Of a stretch of DNA of 50,366 nucleotides, positions 25,615 to 34,122 are shown one piece after another. Made by a program: the position numbers and the translations under genes. The notes below the pieces were generated by a model. That model was not told where the DNA came from, ran no database searches, and saw only the letters and a list, made by a program, of their open reading frames with translations. Each line of letters opens with the position of its first letter. The stretch's first letter is position 1. The DNA comes from Firmicutes bacterium UBA2598. Lineage in GTDB: Bacteria > Bacillota > PH28-bin88. The stretch is taken from assembly GCA_002339345.1 (NCBI GenBank), contig DDKM01000110.1, positions 1 through 50,366 on the forward strand, in the 5' to 3' direction.

Positions 25615-26556
25615 GTGGGTAAGACCATTGTCCTGGCGCTGGGCGGTAATGCCATTACCCGTCCGGGCCAGAAGGGCACATTTCAGGAACAGTTGCAGAA
25701 TATCCGCACAGCATGCCAGTACCTGGTCGGCATCGTCGCCAGCGGCCACCGGCTGGTGATTACCCACGGCAACGGGCCCCAGGTCGGCAATCTGTTGCTC
25801 AAAAACGAAATGACCAGGGAAGTAGTCCCCCCCATGCCATTGGACGTATGTGTGGCCAACACCCAGGGTTCTTTGGGGTACGGCATCCAGCAGTCCCTGG
25901 CAGTGGCCCTGCAAAGGGCGGGCCTGGCGGTGCCGGTGGTTTCCCTGGTCACCCAGGTGGTGGTGGACCCGGCGGATCCCGCCTTTCAGAACCCCACCAA
26001 ACCCATCGGGCCCTTTTACACCGAGGAGGAGGCCAAAAGCCATGCCCGGACCAGGGGATATACCGTCCGGGAGGACAGTGGCAGGGGGTGGCGCCGGGTG
26101 GTGCCTTCCCCCGAGCCTGTGGAAATTCTGGAGCGGGAGGCCATTCGGGCCCTGCTGCAAACCGGATGTGTGGTGGTAGCGGGCGGTGGCGGGGGTATCC
26201 CGGTGGTCCGCCAGGAGGATGGCGATCTGAAGGGGGTGGCGGCGGTGATTGATAAGGATCTGGCCGGTTGTCGCCTTGCTGCCGATGTGGGCGCCGATGT
26301 TTTTATGGTTTTAACCGATGTACCCCAGGTGATGCTGGATTTTAACAAGCCCAGCCAACGGCCCATCATCCGGATGACGGTGGCGGAGGCCAGGCAATAC
26401 CTGGCTGACGGGCAGTTTCCCCCCGGTAGCATGGGGCCCAAGGTGCAGGCAGCCTGCCGGTTTGTGGAGGCGGGCGGTAACCAGGCCATCATCGGGGCCA
26501 TGGAGCTGGCGGCGGAAGCCATTGCCGGCACGTCAGGCACCAGTATCGTTCCGTAA
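25615..26556 (+). CDS. arcC: Carbamate kinase
   Basis: The 313-residue amino-acid-kinase-fold enzyme shows LALGGNAI at the N terminus, VITHGNGPQVGNL near 45, AGGGGGIPV near 190 and PGSMGPKVQAA near the C terminus. It transfers phosphate from carbamoyl phosphate to ADP, giving ATP, CO2 and ammonia. Directly downstream of AllH-AllF-AllG and with no arcA or arcB nearby, its carbamoyl phosphate should come from that complex, as AllK does in E. coli allantoin breakdown. GTG 25615 follows AAAGGGGTGG; the frame is open to 25597. Confidence 0.95.
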   Translation: MGKTIVLALGGNAITRPGQKGTFQEQLQNIRTACQYLVGIVASGHRLVITHGNGPQVGNLLLKNEMTREVVPPMPLDVCVANTQGSLGYGIQQSLAVALQRAGLAVPVVSLVTQVVVDPADPAFQNPTKPIGPFYTEEEAKSHARTRGYTVREDSGRGWRRVVPSPEPVEILEREAIRALLQTGCVVVAGGGGGIPVVRQEDGDLKGVAAVIDKDLAGCRLAADVGADVFMVLTDVPQVMLDFNKPSQRPIIRMTVAEARQYLADGQFPPGSMGPKVQAACRFVEAGGNQAIIGAMELAAEAIAGTSGTSIVP

Positions 26557-26582
26557 TTTTGAAATGGGAGGTGGGTTTTCGG

Positions 26583-27479
26583 GTGAAGGAGTTTGTGGCA
26601 GCAGGAGTGCAAATATCCTCCAAGCCCAATGACCCCGCGTACAACCTGGCCAAAATGACCACCTGGTTGGAACGGGCGGTCACCGAGCACCAGGCGGAAC
26701 TGGTGGTGTTCCCGGAAAGTGTTACCACCGGGTTTACCCCCAACATGCCCCCGGCGGAATTTTACCATCTGGCTGAACAAATCCCAGGCCGGGCCACCGA
26801 TGTCATCGGCCAGGCGGCCCGGCGGCTGGGAGTGCATGTGGTGCTGCCGGTTTATGAGCAGGGTCCGGAGAGTGTTATTTACAACTCATCGGTTTTAATC
26901 GGTTCCGACGGCGGGATTATCGGGGTTTACCGCAAAACCCACCCCTTTCCCACCGAACGGTTGGAAGGCGGCGGGTGGACTACTCCCGGCTGGCAGGCGG
27001 AAGTATATGACACACCACTGGGCCGGATCGGGATGATCATCTGCTATGACGGCGACTTTCCGGAACTGTCCAGGGCGCTGGCGGTGAAGGGAGCGGAGAT
27101 TATCACCCGCCCATCCGCCTTCCTGCGCAGTTTTGAATTGTGGGATCTCACCAACCGGGCCAGGGCCTATGATAACCACTGTTATGTGGTGGCGGTCAAT
27201 GCGGTAGGGCCAGATGCAGCCAACAATTACTATGCCGGGCACAGCATGATCGTCAGCCCCATCGCCCATAAACTGGGCCAGGCCAGGGGGACTGAGGAGA
27301 TCGTGGCTGCCCGCCTGGACCCCGATCCTATCCGATATGTCAGCTACGGTACCAGGTCACCCATGATTTTCGACCACCTGGAAGACCGCAACCTGGCGGC
27401 ATACCGGGATATCCTGCGGCCGGCCAAAAGCCCCTTTGAACCATCCCGGCGCATTCCCTACAAAAAGCCCGGCGAGTAA
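26583..27479 (+). CDS. Nitrilase-superfamily carbon-nitrogen hydrolase
   Basis: The 298-residue protein has the complete nitrilase-fold triad: E45 (FPES), K118 (YRKTH) and C154 (IICYDGDFPE). The family includes aliphatic amidases, N-carbamyl amidohydrolases and beta-ureidopropionase. In this operon the likely substrate is the amide produced by the carbamoyltransferase step (oxamate or malonamate) or a ureido acid; either is inference from context. GTG 26583 lies seven bases after GGGAGGTGGG. Twenty-six bases separate it from the carbamate kinase gene. Confidence 0.88.
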   Translation: MKEFVAAGVQISSKPNDPAYNLAKMTTWLERAVTEHQAELVVFPESVTTGFTPNMPPAEFYHLAEQIPGRATDVIGQAARRLGVHVVLPVYEQGPESVIYNSSVLIGSDGGIIGVYRKTHPFPTERLEGGGWTTPGWQAEVYDTPLGRIGMIICYDGDFPELSRALAVKGAEIITRPSAFLRSFELWDLTNRARAYDNHCYVVAVNAVGPDAANNYYAGHSMIVSPIAHKLGQARGTEEIVAARLDPDPIRYVSYGTRSPMIFDHLEDRNLAAYRDILRPAKSPFEPSRRIPYKKPGE

Positions 27480-27553
27480 GGGGCGTAAAAGGGAAAAAGC
27501 CATATGATGGCGAATTGTGCACCATAGAACAATTATTGGGAGGTGACCGGTCA

Positions 27554-28408
27554 GTGTTTCAGCCCTTTCAATACCTGGCCCCCCATACCCTGGCAGAAGC
27601 ATGTGCATTTTTGCGGGACAACGCCGGCAAGGCCATGGCCATGGCGGGGGGAACGGACCTGCTGGTCAGAATGCACGACCGCCACTGGAACCCTGCCTAT
27701 GTGGTGGATATCAAAAAAATTCCCGGCTTAACCGGTATTACCGTTAATGGAGATGGCGGCATCACCATCGGCGCCGCCACCACCTTAAACGCCATCGCCC
27801 GTCACCCGGCCATAACCGCCCGCTATACCGTGCTGGCGGAGGCTGCCCATGTGGTCGGATCCTACCAGGTACGGAACAGGGCGACCATTGGGGGCAACAT
27901 CTGTAACGCTTCACCGGCGGCGGATACTGCTGCGTCACTACTGGCCCTGGAGGCGATGGTTAGTATTACCGGGCCGGATGGGGAGCGCCGGGTGCCCTTG
28001 GCGGAATTTTTCACCGGTCCGGGGAAAACGGTACTGGTACCCGGTGAGTTGGTCACAACAATTGAGTTGCCGACACTGCCGGCAGGTAGTGTGAGCACCT
28101 ACCGCAAACTGATGCGGACCAGGGCGGTGGATCTTTCCCAGGTCGGTCTGGCGGTTGTGGTAGCCGGCGGGGCAGTACGCATTGCCCTGGGAGCGGTGGC
28201 GGCCACACCCATCCGGGCCACTGGAGCGGAGGCCCTACTAGCGGGCCGATCTATGCCCGACCTGGACATTCCCGCCATTGCCCGGGAGGTAGCGGCAGCG
28301 GCCAGTCCTATCTCCGATCTCCGGGCCTCCCGGGAATACCGCCTGCACATGATTGAAGTGATGGCCCGCCGGGCCTTAACCGACCTCCTGGCTCCAAAGC
28401 GACAATAG
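27554..28408 (+). CDS. Molybdenum hydroxylase FAD-binding subunit (xanthine dehydrogenase family)
   Basis: The 284-residue subunit shows the CoxM/PucC-type FAD motifs AGGTDLLVRM near residue 32 and TIGGNICNASPAADT near 115, then the CO dehydrogenase flavoprotein C-terminal domain. It accepts electrons from the 2Fe-2S subunit and reduces NAD+ or another acceptor. GTG 27554 is chosen because GGGAGGTGA lies just upstream. It begins the three-gene FAD - FeS - Mo set and follows the nitrilase gene by 75 bp, with no terminator between. Confidence 0.93.
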   Translation: MFQPFQYLAPHTLAEACAFLRDNAGKAMAMAGGTDLLVRMHDRHWNPAYVVDIKKIPGLTGITVNGDGGITIGAATTLNAIARHPAITARYTVLAEAAHVVGSYQVRNRATIGGNICNASPAADTAASLLALEAMVSITGPDGERRVPLAEFFTGPGKTVLVPGELVTTIELPTLPAGSVSTYRKLMRTRAVDLSQVGLAVVVAGGAVRIALGAVAATPIRATGAEALLAGRSMPDLDIPAIAREVAAAASPISDLRASREYRLHMIEVMARRALTDLLAPKRQ

Positions 28409-28424
28409 AGGGGAGGAAACTTGC

Positions 28425-28892
28425 GTGCCGGAAAAAATCCGCTTTACCGTAAACGGTGATGTTGTGGAAATGGCGGTGGAACACCACCAGCGCCTGTTGG
28501 ATGTGCTGCGGGAGGACCTGGCCCTTACCGGGGCCAAGGAAGGATGCGGTGGCGGCGAGTGCGGGGCGTGTACAGTCTTAATGGATAACGAACCTGTGAA
28601 TGCCTGCCTGGTGCTGGCGGTGGAGGCCGATGGGCGGGAAATCATCACCATCGAAGGCCTGGCTCGGGAAAACTGCCTGGATCCGCTGCAGGAGGCTTTT
28701 ATTGAACATGCCGCCCTGCAATGCGGATTCTGCACCCCTGGAATGATTCTTTCCGCCAAGGCCCTTTTGCTGCGCAACCCGAATCCCACCGAGGCGGAGG
28801 TTAAGGAGGCCCTGAGCGGCAATTTATGCCGCTGTACAGGTTACAAGAGTATTGTTGACGCGGTGCTGGCTGCCGCCGAGAAACAAAGTTAA
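28425..28892 (+). CDS. Molybdenum hydroxylase 2Fe-2S subunit
   Basis: The 155-residue subunit contains the plant-type 2Fe-2S site EGCGGGECGACTVL with its partner Cys in NACLVL, and the second, family-specific site CGFCTPGM...GNLCRCTGY. All eight cluster Cys residues are present. It links the molybdenum centre to the FAD subunit. GTG 28425 follows GAGGGGAGGAAAC. The stop lies 20 bp before the large subunit start. Confidence 0.95.
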   Translation: MPEKIRFTVNGDVVEMAVEHHQRLLDVLREDLALTGAKEGCGGGECGACTVLMDNEPVNACLVLAVEADGREIITIEGLARENCLDPLQEAFIEHAALQCGFCTPGMILSAKALLLRNPNPTEAEVKEALSGNLCRCTGYKSIVDAVLAAAEKQS

Positions 28893-28911
28893 CGGTGGGA
28901 GGAGGGAGACC

Positions 28912-31221
28912 ATGACCCAATCGCTGATCGGCGCCAGTGTTCCCCGGAAGGATGCGCTGGAGAAGGTGACCGGTACCGCCCGCTATGTGGGTGACCTGTC
29001 CATGCCCAACATGCTCCATGCCAGGATCCTGCGCAGTCCCTTTCCCCATGCCCGAATCCGTTCCATTGACGTGAGTAAGGCTCGCCGGCTACCCGGGGTC
29101 AAGGCGGTAGTAACCGGCCGGGATTTTCCAAACTTTATCGGTTTGTACTTGGTGGACCGGAATATTTTTGCCGTAGACAAGGTCCGCTATATCGGTGATC
29201 CCGTGGCCGGGGTGGCTGCTGTTTCCCCCCAGGTGGCGGAGGAAGCCCTTAAACTGATTGAGGTGGAATATGAAGAACTGCCGGCGGTCTTTGATCCCTT
29301 TTCCGCCATGGCCCCCGATGCGCCGCTGATCCATGAAAACCTGCACCAGTACAAGCTGGTGCCGGTTTACTTCCCCATTCCCCATACCAATGTGGCCAAC
29401 CACATGAAAATCCGGAAGGGGGATGTGGAAGAGGGTTTCCGCCTGTCCGATGAAATTATCGAAGGGACCTACCATGTTCCCCAAATGCAGCACTGTCAGA
29501 TCGAACCCCACACCGCCATTGCCCAGGTGGATGCCACCGGCAAGGTGACGGTATGGTCCAGTTGCCAGTCTCCCAACGCCGTACGTAAACTGCTGGCGGT
29601 GGCCTTCGATATTCCCGTGGGTAAGGTTAGGGTAATTACTCCCTATGTGGGCGGAGGGTTTGGTGGTAAGGCTGGGGTCACCCTGGAGGGGGTGTTGACC
29701 GCCATTGCCATGAAAGCCGGCGGACGGCCGGTCAAACTGGTATACTCCCGGGAGGAGGTTTTCCGGGACACCATGGTTCGCCAGGGCCTGGTGGCCAAGA
29801 TCAAGACCGGGTTTAAAAAGGACGGGCGGTTGGTGGCCCAGCAGGCAGAACTATACTGGGATGCCGGGGCCTACTGTGAGTACGGGGTCAACATTGTTCG
29901 AGCGGCGGGTTACTCCTCCGCTGGTCCCTACTACATCCCCTATATGAAAACGGACTCCTACTGTATTTATACCAACAACCCGGCAGGCGGACCCTTCCGC
30001 GGTTTCGGTATGGGCGAATTGCACTGGGCCCTGGACCAGCAGATGGACCGGATTGCCCACCACCTGAGCATGGATCCGGTGGAAGTACGCCTCATCAATG
30101 CCGCCAGGGATGGTACCACCACTGCTACCGGTGAGGTGCTGAAGGACATTGGTTTGACCAAGTGTATTAACGAGGCCGCCCGGCAGATTGGCTGGGGTAC
30201 ACCTAAAAATCCCTTGACTGGCCGGGGTATAGCCTGTATGGTAAAAGCGCCGGCCATGCCGGGTAATGCCAGCTCTGCCGCCTTCATTAAAATCAACGAG
30301 GATGGCAGCGCCAACTTGCTCATCACCGCCACCGAAATTGGACAGGGTGCAGATACCGCCCTGGCCCAGATTGCTGCCCACGAACTGGGGCTGCCGGTGG
30401 ACAAGGTGACGGTATCCCTGCCGGATACCGACTATACTCCCTATGAATGGCAGACGGTGGCCAGCCGGATTACCTATTCCGCCGGCAACGCGGTGATTGC
30501 GGCCGCCCGGGATGCCCGCAACCAGCTGATCACCATGGCCGGTGAGGGACTGGGTATTCCCGCCGACCAGCTTACCATCACCGATGGGGTGGTCCATGCT
30601 GTCAACGATCCGGCCAAGGCCATCAGGGTGGCTGACCTGGCCCTGGGGTTGAACCTGCCCAACGGATCGGCCAGGTACGGGCCGGTGATGGGCCGAGGGC
30701 ACTTTATTCCGGAAGGAATCGAGGGTCTGGACCCCGAAACCGGGCAAGGGAAAAAAGCAGTGTCTCACTGGACTTTTGGGGTGCAGGCGGCGGAAGTGGA
30801 AGTTGACCCGGAAACCGGTCGGGTGGATGTCAAAAAGATTGCCGCCGTTTATGACATCGGGAAGGTGATCAACCCTTTGTTGGCTGCCGGCCAGACGGAG
30901 GGCGGGATTGTACAGGGCTTGAGCGTTGCCCTCTATGAGCAGTTGCAGTTGCAGAGGGGCCGGGTGATGAACCCCTCCTTTGTAGATTATAAGATTGCTA
31001 CTGCTGCAGATACCCCGGAGATGGCCATCGGGTTTGTGGAAACCCCGCTGGCGGACGGTCCCTATGGTGCCCGGGGATTTGCCGAGCACACCATGGTACC
31101 TACCGCACCCGCCATTGCCAATGCGGTGTACGATGCAATTGGTGTGCGGATTACGGACCTGCCCATCACACCGGAAAAGGTGCTGGCGGCGTTACGGTCC
31201 AAGGGTAAAGGGGGTGAGTAG
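28912..31221 (+). CDS. Molybdenum hydroxylase large (Mo-pterin binding) subunit
   Basis: This 769-residue catalytic subunit of the xanthine dehydrogenase family hydroxylates N-heterocycles or aldehydes with water-derived oxygen. It has the CoxL/XdhA elements VGGGFGGKAG, GPFRGFGMGELH, TEIGQGADT and the catalytic Glu, about E725, in GARGFAEHTMVPTAP. No in-frame TGA is present, so any selenium would be a labile ligand rather than selenocysteine, as in enzymes linked to YqeB/YqeC. ATG 28912 follows GGGAGGAGGGAG. Substrate is not readable from the motifs; the uracil-type permease next door suggests an oxopyrimidine or related ring. Confidence 0.93.
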   Translation: MTQSLIGASVPRKDALEKVTGTARYVGDLSMPNMLHARILRSPFPHARIRSIDVSKARRLPGVKAVVTGRDFPNFIGLYLVDRNIFAVDKVRYIGDPVAGVAAVSPQVAEEALKLIEVEYEELPAVFDPFSAMAPDAPLIHENLHQYKLVPVYFPIPHTNVANHMKIRKGDVEEGFRLSDEIIEGTYHVPQMQHCQIEPHTAIAQVDATGKVTVWSSCQSPNAVRKLLAVAFDIPVGKVRVITPYVGGGFGGKAGVTLEGVLTAIAMKAGGRPVKLVYSREEVFRDTMVRQGLVAKIKTGFKKDGRLVAQQAELYWDAGAYCEYGVNIVRAAGYSSAGPYYIPYMKTDSYCIYTNNPAGGPFRGFGMGELHWALDQQMDRIAHHLSMDPVEVRLINAARDGTTTATGEVLKDIGLTKCINEAARQIGWGTPKNPLTGRGIACMVKAPAMPGNASSAAFIKINEDGSANLLITATEIGQGADTALAQIAAHELGLPVDKVTVSLPDTDYTPYEWQTVASRITYSAGNAVIAAARDARNQLITMAGEGLGIPADQLTITDGVVHAVNDPAKAIRVADLALGLNLPNGSARYGPVMGRGHFIPEGIEGLDPETGQGKKAVSHWTFGVQAAEVEVDPETGRVDVKKIAAVYDIGKVINPLLAAGQTEGGIVQGLSVALYEQLQLQRGRVMNPSFVDYKIATAADTPEMAIGFVETPLADGPYGARGFAEHTMVPTAPAIANAVYDAIGVRITDLPITPEKVLAALRSKGKGGE

Positions 31222-31284
31222 GGGAAAACAATTGGTAAGTCGTGTAACCTGCCATATACTGACAGGAAAGGATGATTAGATTTA

Positions 31285-32505
31285 ATGGAGGCAAAAGTAC
31301 AAAGCGCCCCGGCTATTAGAAGGGGAGATGCCCTGCCCGTATCCAAAAGTTTGGCCTTCGGTTTACAGCACTTGTTTACCATGTTCGGTGCAACTGTACT
31401 GGTGCCAATCTTGACCGGCCTGGACATCTCGGTAGCCCTGTTCACCGCCGGTGTAGGCACCCTGGTGTTCCACCTGGTCACCAAACGGATTGTACCGGTT
31501 TTCCTGGGTTCATCCTTTGCCTTTATCGCTGCTATCCAACTGGTGATGAAGGAATACGGCGGGCTGTCAGCGGTTCAGGGCGGCGTCATTGTGGCCGGTC
31601 TGGTTTACCTGGCCATGGCCCTGCTGGTTTACTTCTTAGGCCCTGGTATCATTCACAAATTGTTCCCTCCCATCGTCACCGGTCCCATCATCATGATCAT
31701 CGGTTTAAAACTGGCTCCGGTAGCCATCAGTATGGCCAGCGGCGGTTGGGGTATCGCCATTTTTACCTTGTTGGTCGTGGTTGTGGTTAACATGTACGTT
31801 AAGGGCTTTTTCCGGATGCTGCCGGTATTGATTGGTCTGTTCGCCGGTTACCTGGTTTCTATCGCCTTGGGCATGGTGGACTTTACTAAACTGCAGGAAG
31901 CAGCTTGGTTTGCCGTTCCCAAATTCAGTGTTCCCACCTTTGAAGTTGCAGCCATCATGATTATTGCGCCCATCGCCATCGCCACTGCTGTGGAACACTT
32001 CGGCGACATCCTGGCGGTCGGCTCCACAGTAGAAGAAGACTTTGTGAAGGATCCCGGTGTCCATCGGACCCTGTTGGGCGACGGCCTGGCCACCTCCATC
32101 GCCGGTATCTTCGGTGGTCCGCCCAATACCACCTATTCCGAGAACACCGGCGTACTGGCCCTGACCAGGGTTTGGACGCCTGTGGTAATGCAGATTGCCG
32201 CCGTACTTGCCGTTTCCATCGCCTTCATTCAGAAGATCGGCGGGCTCATTGCCACCATTCCGACGCCTGTTGTAGGTGGAGTGGCCATTATCCTGTTCGG
32301 GATGATCGCCGCTATCGGTGTGCGTACCGTGGTGGAAAACCAGGTGGATATGAAGAAATCCCGCAACCTCATCGTAGGTAGCCTGATCCTGGTGCTGGGC
32401 CTGGGCGGCGCCGCCCTGAACCTGGGCGCCGGTATCAAGCTGGAAGGCATCGGCCTGGCAGCTATCGTGGGCATTATCGTAAACCAGATCCTGCCTCAGG
32501 AATAA
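31285..32505 (+). CDS. NCS2 nucleobase permease, UraA-type
   Basis: The 406-residue integral membrane protein has about 12-14 hydrophobic segments. Its NCS2 motifs are AVEHFGDILA near 236 and GGPPNTTYSENTGVLALTRV, which starts near 277. From memory, the latter resembles UraA/PyrP uracil permeases, whereas xanthine and urate carriers read more like SQNxGxxxxTG. It would bring a nucleobase in with protons. It is the last gene of the catabolic operon and is followed by a strong terminator, so its substrate is a clue to the pathway's substrate. Confidence 0.93.
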   Translation: MEAKVQSAPAIRRGDALPVSKSLAFGLQHLFTMFGATVLVPILTGLDISVALFTAGVGTLVFHLVTKRIVPVFLGSSFAFIAAIQLVMKEYGGLSAVQGGVIVAGLVYLAMALLVYFLGPGIIHKLFPPIVTGPIIMIIGLKLAPVAISMASGGWGIAIFTLLVVVVVNMYVKGFFRMLPVLIGLFAGYLVSIALGMVDFTKLQEAAWFAVPKFSVPTFEVAAIMIIAPIAIATAVEHFGDILAVGSTVEEDFVKDPGVHRTLLGDGLATSIAGIFGGPPNTTYSENTGVLALTRVWTPVVMQIAAVLAVSIAFIQKIGGLIATIPTPVVGGVAIILFGMIAAIGVRTVVENQVDMKKSRNLIVGSLILVLGLGGAALNLGAGIKLEGIGLAAIVGIIVNQILPQE

Positions 32506-32543
32506 GCAGTACCACCCCAAAACCCTTTGGGAAAGCGTATGAT

Positions 32544-32582
32544 AACCACCCCGGCAGTCAGCGGGCTGCCAGGGTGGTTTTT
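32544..32582 (+). terminator. Terminator of the catabolic operon
   Basis: AACCACCC-GGCAG (32544-32557) pairs with CTGCC-GGGTGGTT (32566-32579) with one opposed mismatch, followed by Ts. The 14-bp stem is one of the strongest in the window. Confidence 0.9.
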
Positions 32583-32628
32583 CACTGCAAATCACCGGAA
32601 ACCGGCGGAAAACCGGATCAGGCTGTTA

Positions 32629-32657
32629 TTGGCAGGGGACAAAGGGAATGCTATAAT
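32629..32657 (+). promoter_or_regulatory. Sigma-A promoter of the glycosyltransferase gene
   Basis: TTGGCA (32629-32634) and a perfect TATAAT (32652-32657) are separated by 17 bases, about 75 bp before the gene start. A Spo0A-box-like TTCGACA lies at 32679, which may be chance. Confidence 0.85.
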
Positions 32658-32731
32658 CCAGTTGCATCCATGTATTCGTTCGACAGTGATTAGCATAAAT
32701 GCCTCAACAAATAAGGAGGGTGTTTGGTCGG

Positions 32732-33946
32732 GTGGATATTGTCTTCCTGTTTTATGCCATTCAAGGTACCATCGTCTTTTTCGGTTTATACCAGTGGATG
32801 ATATCCCTGTTTGGTTTCGCCCCATACAGGTTTCAAATCCACCCTCCCCGGTACCGGTTTGCCGTACTCATTGCCGCCCATAATGAGCAAAAGGTGATTG
32901 GCAACCTCATCGCTTCCATATTGAAAAGCAACTACCCGCGCCACCTGTACGACATCTTTGTGGTGGCGGATAACTGTACCGATGCGACCGGCTCTGTGGC
33001 GGAACAGGCGGGTGCGATGGTATACCACCGGTGCCATCCCGACAGGGGCAAGGGCTTTGCCATTCAGTGGGGGCTGGAAAAAATATATGCCTTTGGCCAT
33101 TATGACGCCGTCTGTATCTTTGACGCCGACAACCTGGTACACCCCGATTTCCTGACCCACATGAACAGTGAGTTGTGCCAGGGTAAAAGGATCATTCAGG
33201 GTTATGTGGAATCAAAAAACCCCTACGATACGTGGGTCACCGCAGTTTTTACCATCGCCTTCTGGTTAATGCACCGACTGTACCAGCGTGCACGGATGCA
33301 CCTCGGTTTATCCGGGGCCCTCGCCGGCACCGGCATGTGCATTGCCACCGGTGTGCTCAAGCAAATCGGCTGGCGGGCCACCTCCTTAACCGAGGATATG
33401 GAGTTTTCCGCCCTGGCGCTTTTGGCCGGTTATCCTACCCATTTCAGTCCACCCGCTGTGGTGTATGACGAAAAGGCCACCGGCTTCTGGCAGTCGGTCA
33501 GGCAGCGGTTGCGTTGGGCCAGGGGCAAGTTTGACGTGGCCTTCAAGGTGGCGCCCCAGTTGGTCTGGAAACTATTGCAGACAAGGAAACTGATTTACTT
33601 TGATTTCCTGGTGCTTGTTCTGGGTCCATTTGTGTTGGTACTTTCTTTCCTGTACATTCTCATGCTGACATTGGCGTCTTATGCGGGCTTTGCACTACCC
33701 CTGCCTGTGGATTTGGAGCCTCTGATCTCCTTCTGGGGGGTTGCCCAATATGGGTTGTCCATGGCGGTGCTGATAGCTGACCGGCGGTCCTGGAAGGCAT
33801 ACTTGTGGTCAATGCTATACCCGGTATTTCTTTACACATGGGTTCCCATTGTCCTTTGGGCGCTGCTAACCTACCGCAACAAACAGTGGTCCCATACCCT
33901 ACATAACAGGAACATTTCCCTGGAAGAAGTTCGCAAAAGCGCCTGA
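32732..33946 (+). CDS. Family 2 membrane glycosyltransferase
   Basis: The 404-residue protein has an N-terminal membrane segment, a GT-A catalytic domain (VLIAAHNEQKVIGNLIAS, VVADNCTDAT, IFDADNLVHPDF with the DxD-like acid pair, and the TEDMEF and QRLRWARGK motifs), then three or so C-terminal membrane helices. This is the layout of processive polysaccharide or N-acetylglucosaminyl transferases of the BcsA/IcaA type. The polymer or lipid made is unknown and no partner genes are near. GTG 32732 is preferred, eleven bases after AAGGAGGG; the GTG at 32720 touches that site. Confidence 0.87.
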   Translation: MDIVFLFYAIQGTIVFFGLYQWMISLFGFAPYRFQIHPPRYRFAVLIAAHNEQKVIGNLIASILKSNYPRHLYDIFVVADNCTDATGSVAEQAGAMVYHRCHPDRGKGFAIQWGLEKIYAFGHYDAVCIFDADNLVHPDFLTHMNSELCQGKRIIQGYVESKNPYDTWVTAVFTIAFWLMHRLYQRARMHLGLSGALAGTGMCIATGVLKQIGWRATSLTEDMEFSALALLAGYPTHFSPPAVVYDEKATGFWQSVRQRLRWARGKFDVAFKVAPQLVWKLLQTRKLIYFDFLVLVLGPFVLVLSFLYILMLTLASYAGFALPLPVDLEPLISFWGVAQYGLSMAVLIADRRSWKAYLWSMLYPVFLYTWVPIVLWALLTYRNKQWSHTLHNRNISLEEVRKSA

Positions 33947-33948
33947 GT

Positions 33949-33987
33949 AAACCCCGGCAGCCGTAATAGCTGCCGGGGTTTGCCTTT
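33949..33987 (+). terminator. Terminator after the glycosyltransferase
   Basis: AAACCCCGGCAGC (33949-33961) pairs perfectly with GCTGCCGGGGTTT (33969-33981), followed by a short T-rich end. Confidence 0.88.
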
Positions 33988-33989
33988 CA

Positions 33990-34018
33990 TTGAAGCCATA
34001 GGTAAAAAGTGGTATAAT
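33990..34018 (+). promoter_or_regulatory. Sigma-A promoter of the alpha/beta hydrolase gene
   Basis: TTGAAG (33990-33995) and TATAAT (34013-34018) are spaced by 17 bases. It begins directly after the preceding terminator, leaving a leader of about 100 bases. Confidence 0.8.
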
Positions 34019-34122
34019 TGTACCGGTGTAACTCCGGCGTAACTTCGGTATTGTATGCTTGACTAAAATGCAGGGTGTCTAGCCCAAAAAGGAGTTAGGC
34101 GTCGACCGTGGGGGGGACCTGC

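Noticed and set aside
24439..26160. 573-residue open frame on the minus strand
   Set aside because: It lies opposite the CoA-transferase, cyclase and carbamate kinase genes, all clear family members. Its translation is rich in His, Gly and Gln without motifs, typical of antisense shadows in GC-rich DNA.
27490..27530. TGGCGAATTGTGCA upstream of the FAD subunit as a sigma-54 promoter
   Set aside because: The GG-GC spacing is eight rather than ten bases, which sigma-54 does not tolerate.
29851..31089. 412-residue open frame on the minus strand
   Set aside because: Antisense to the conserved core of the molybdenum hydroxylase large subunit.
32679..32685. Spo0A box TTCGACA ahead of the glycosyltransferase, and TGTCGAA at 48206
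   Set aside because: A single 7-mer is expected several times by chance in 50 kb counting both strands; no supporting context was found.
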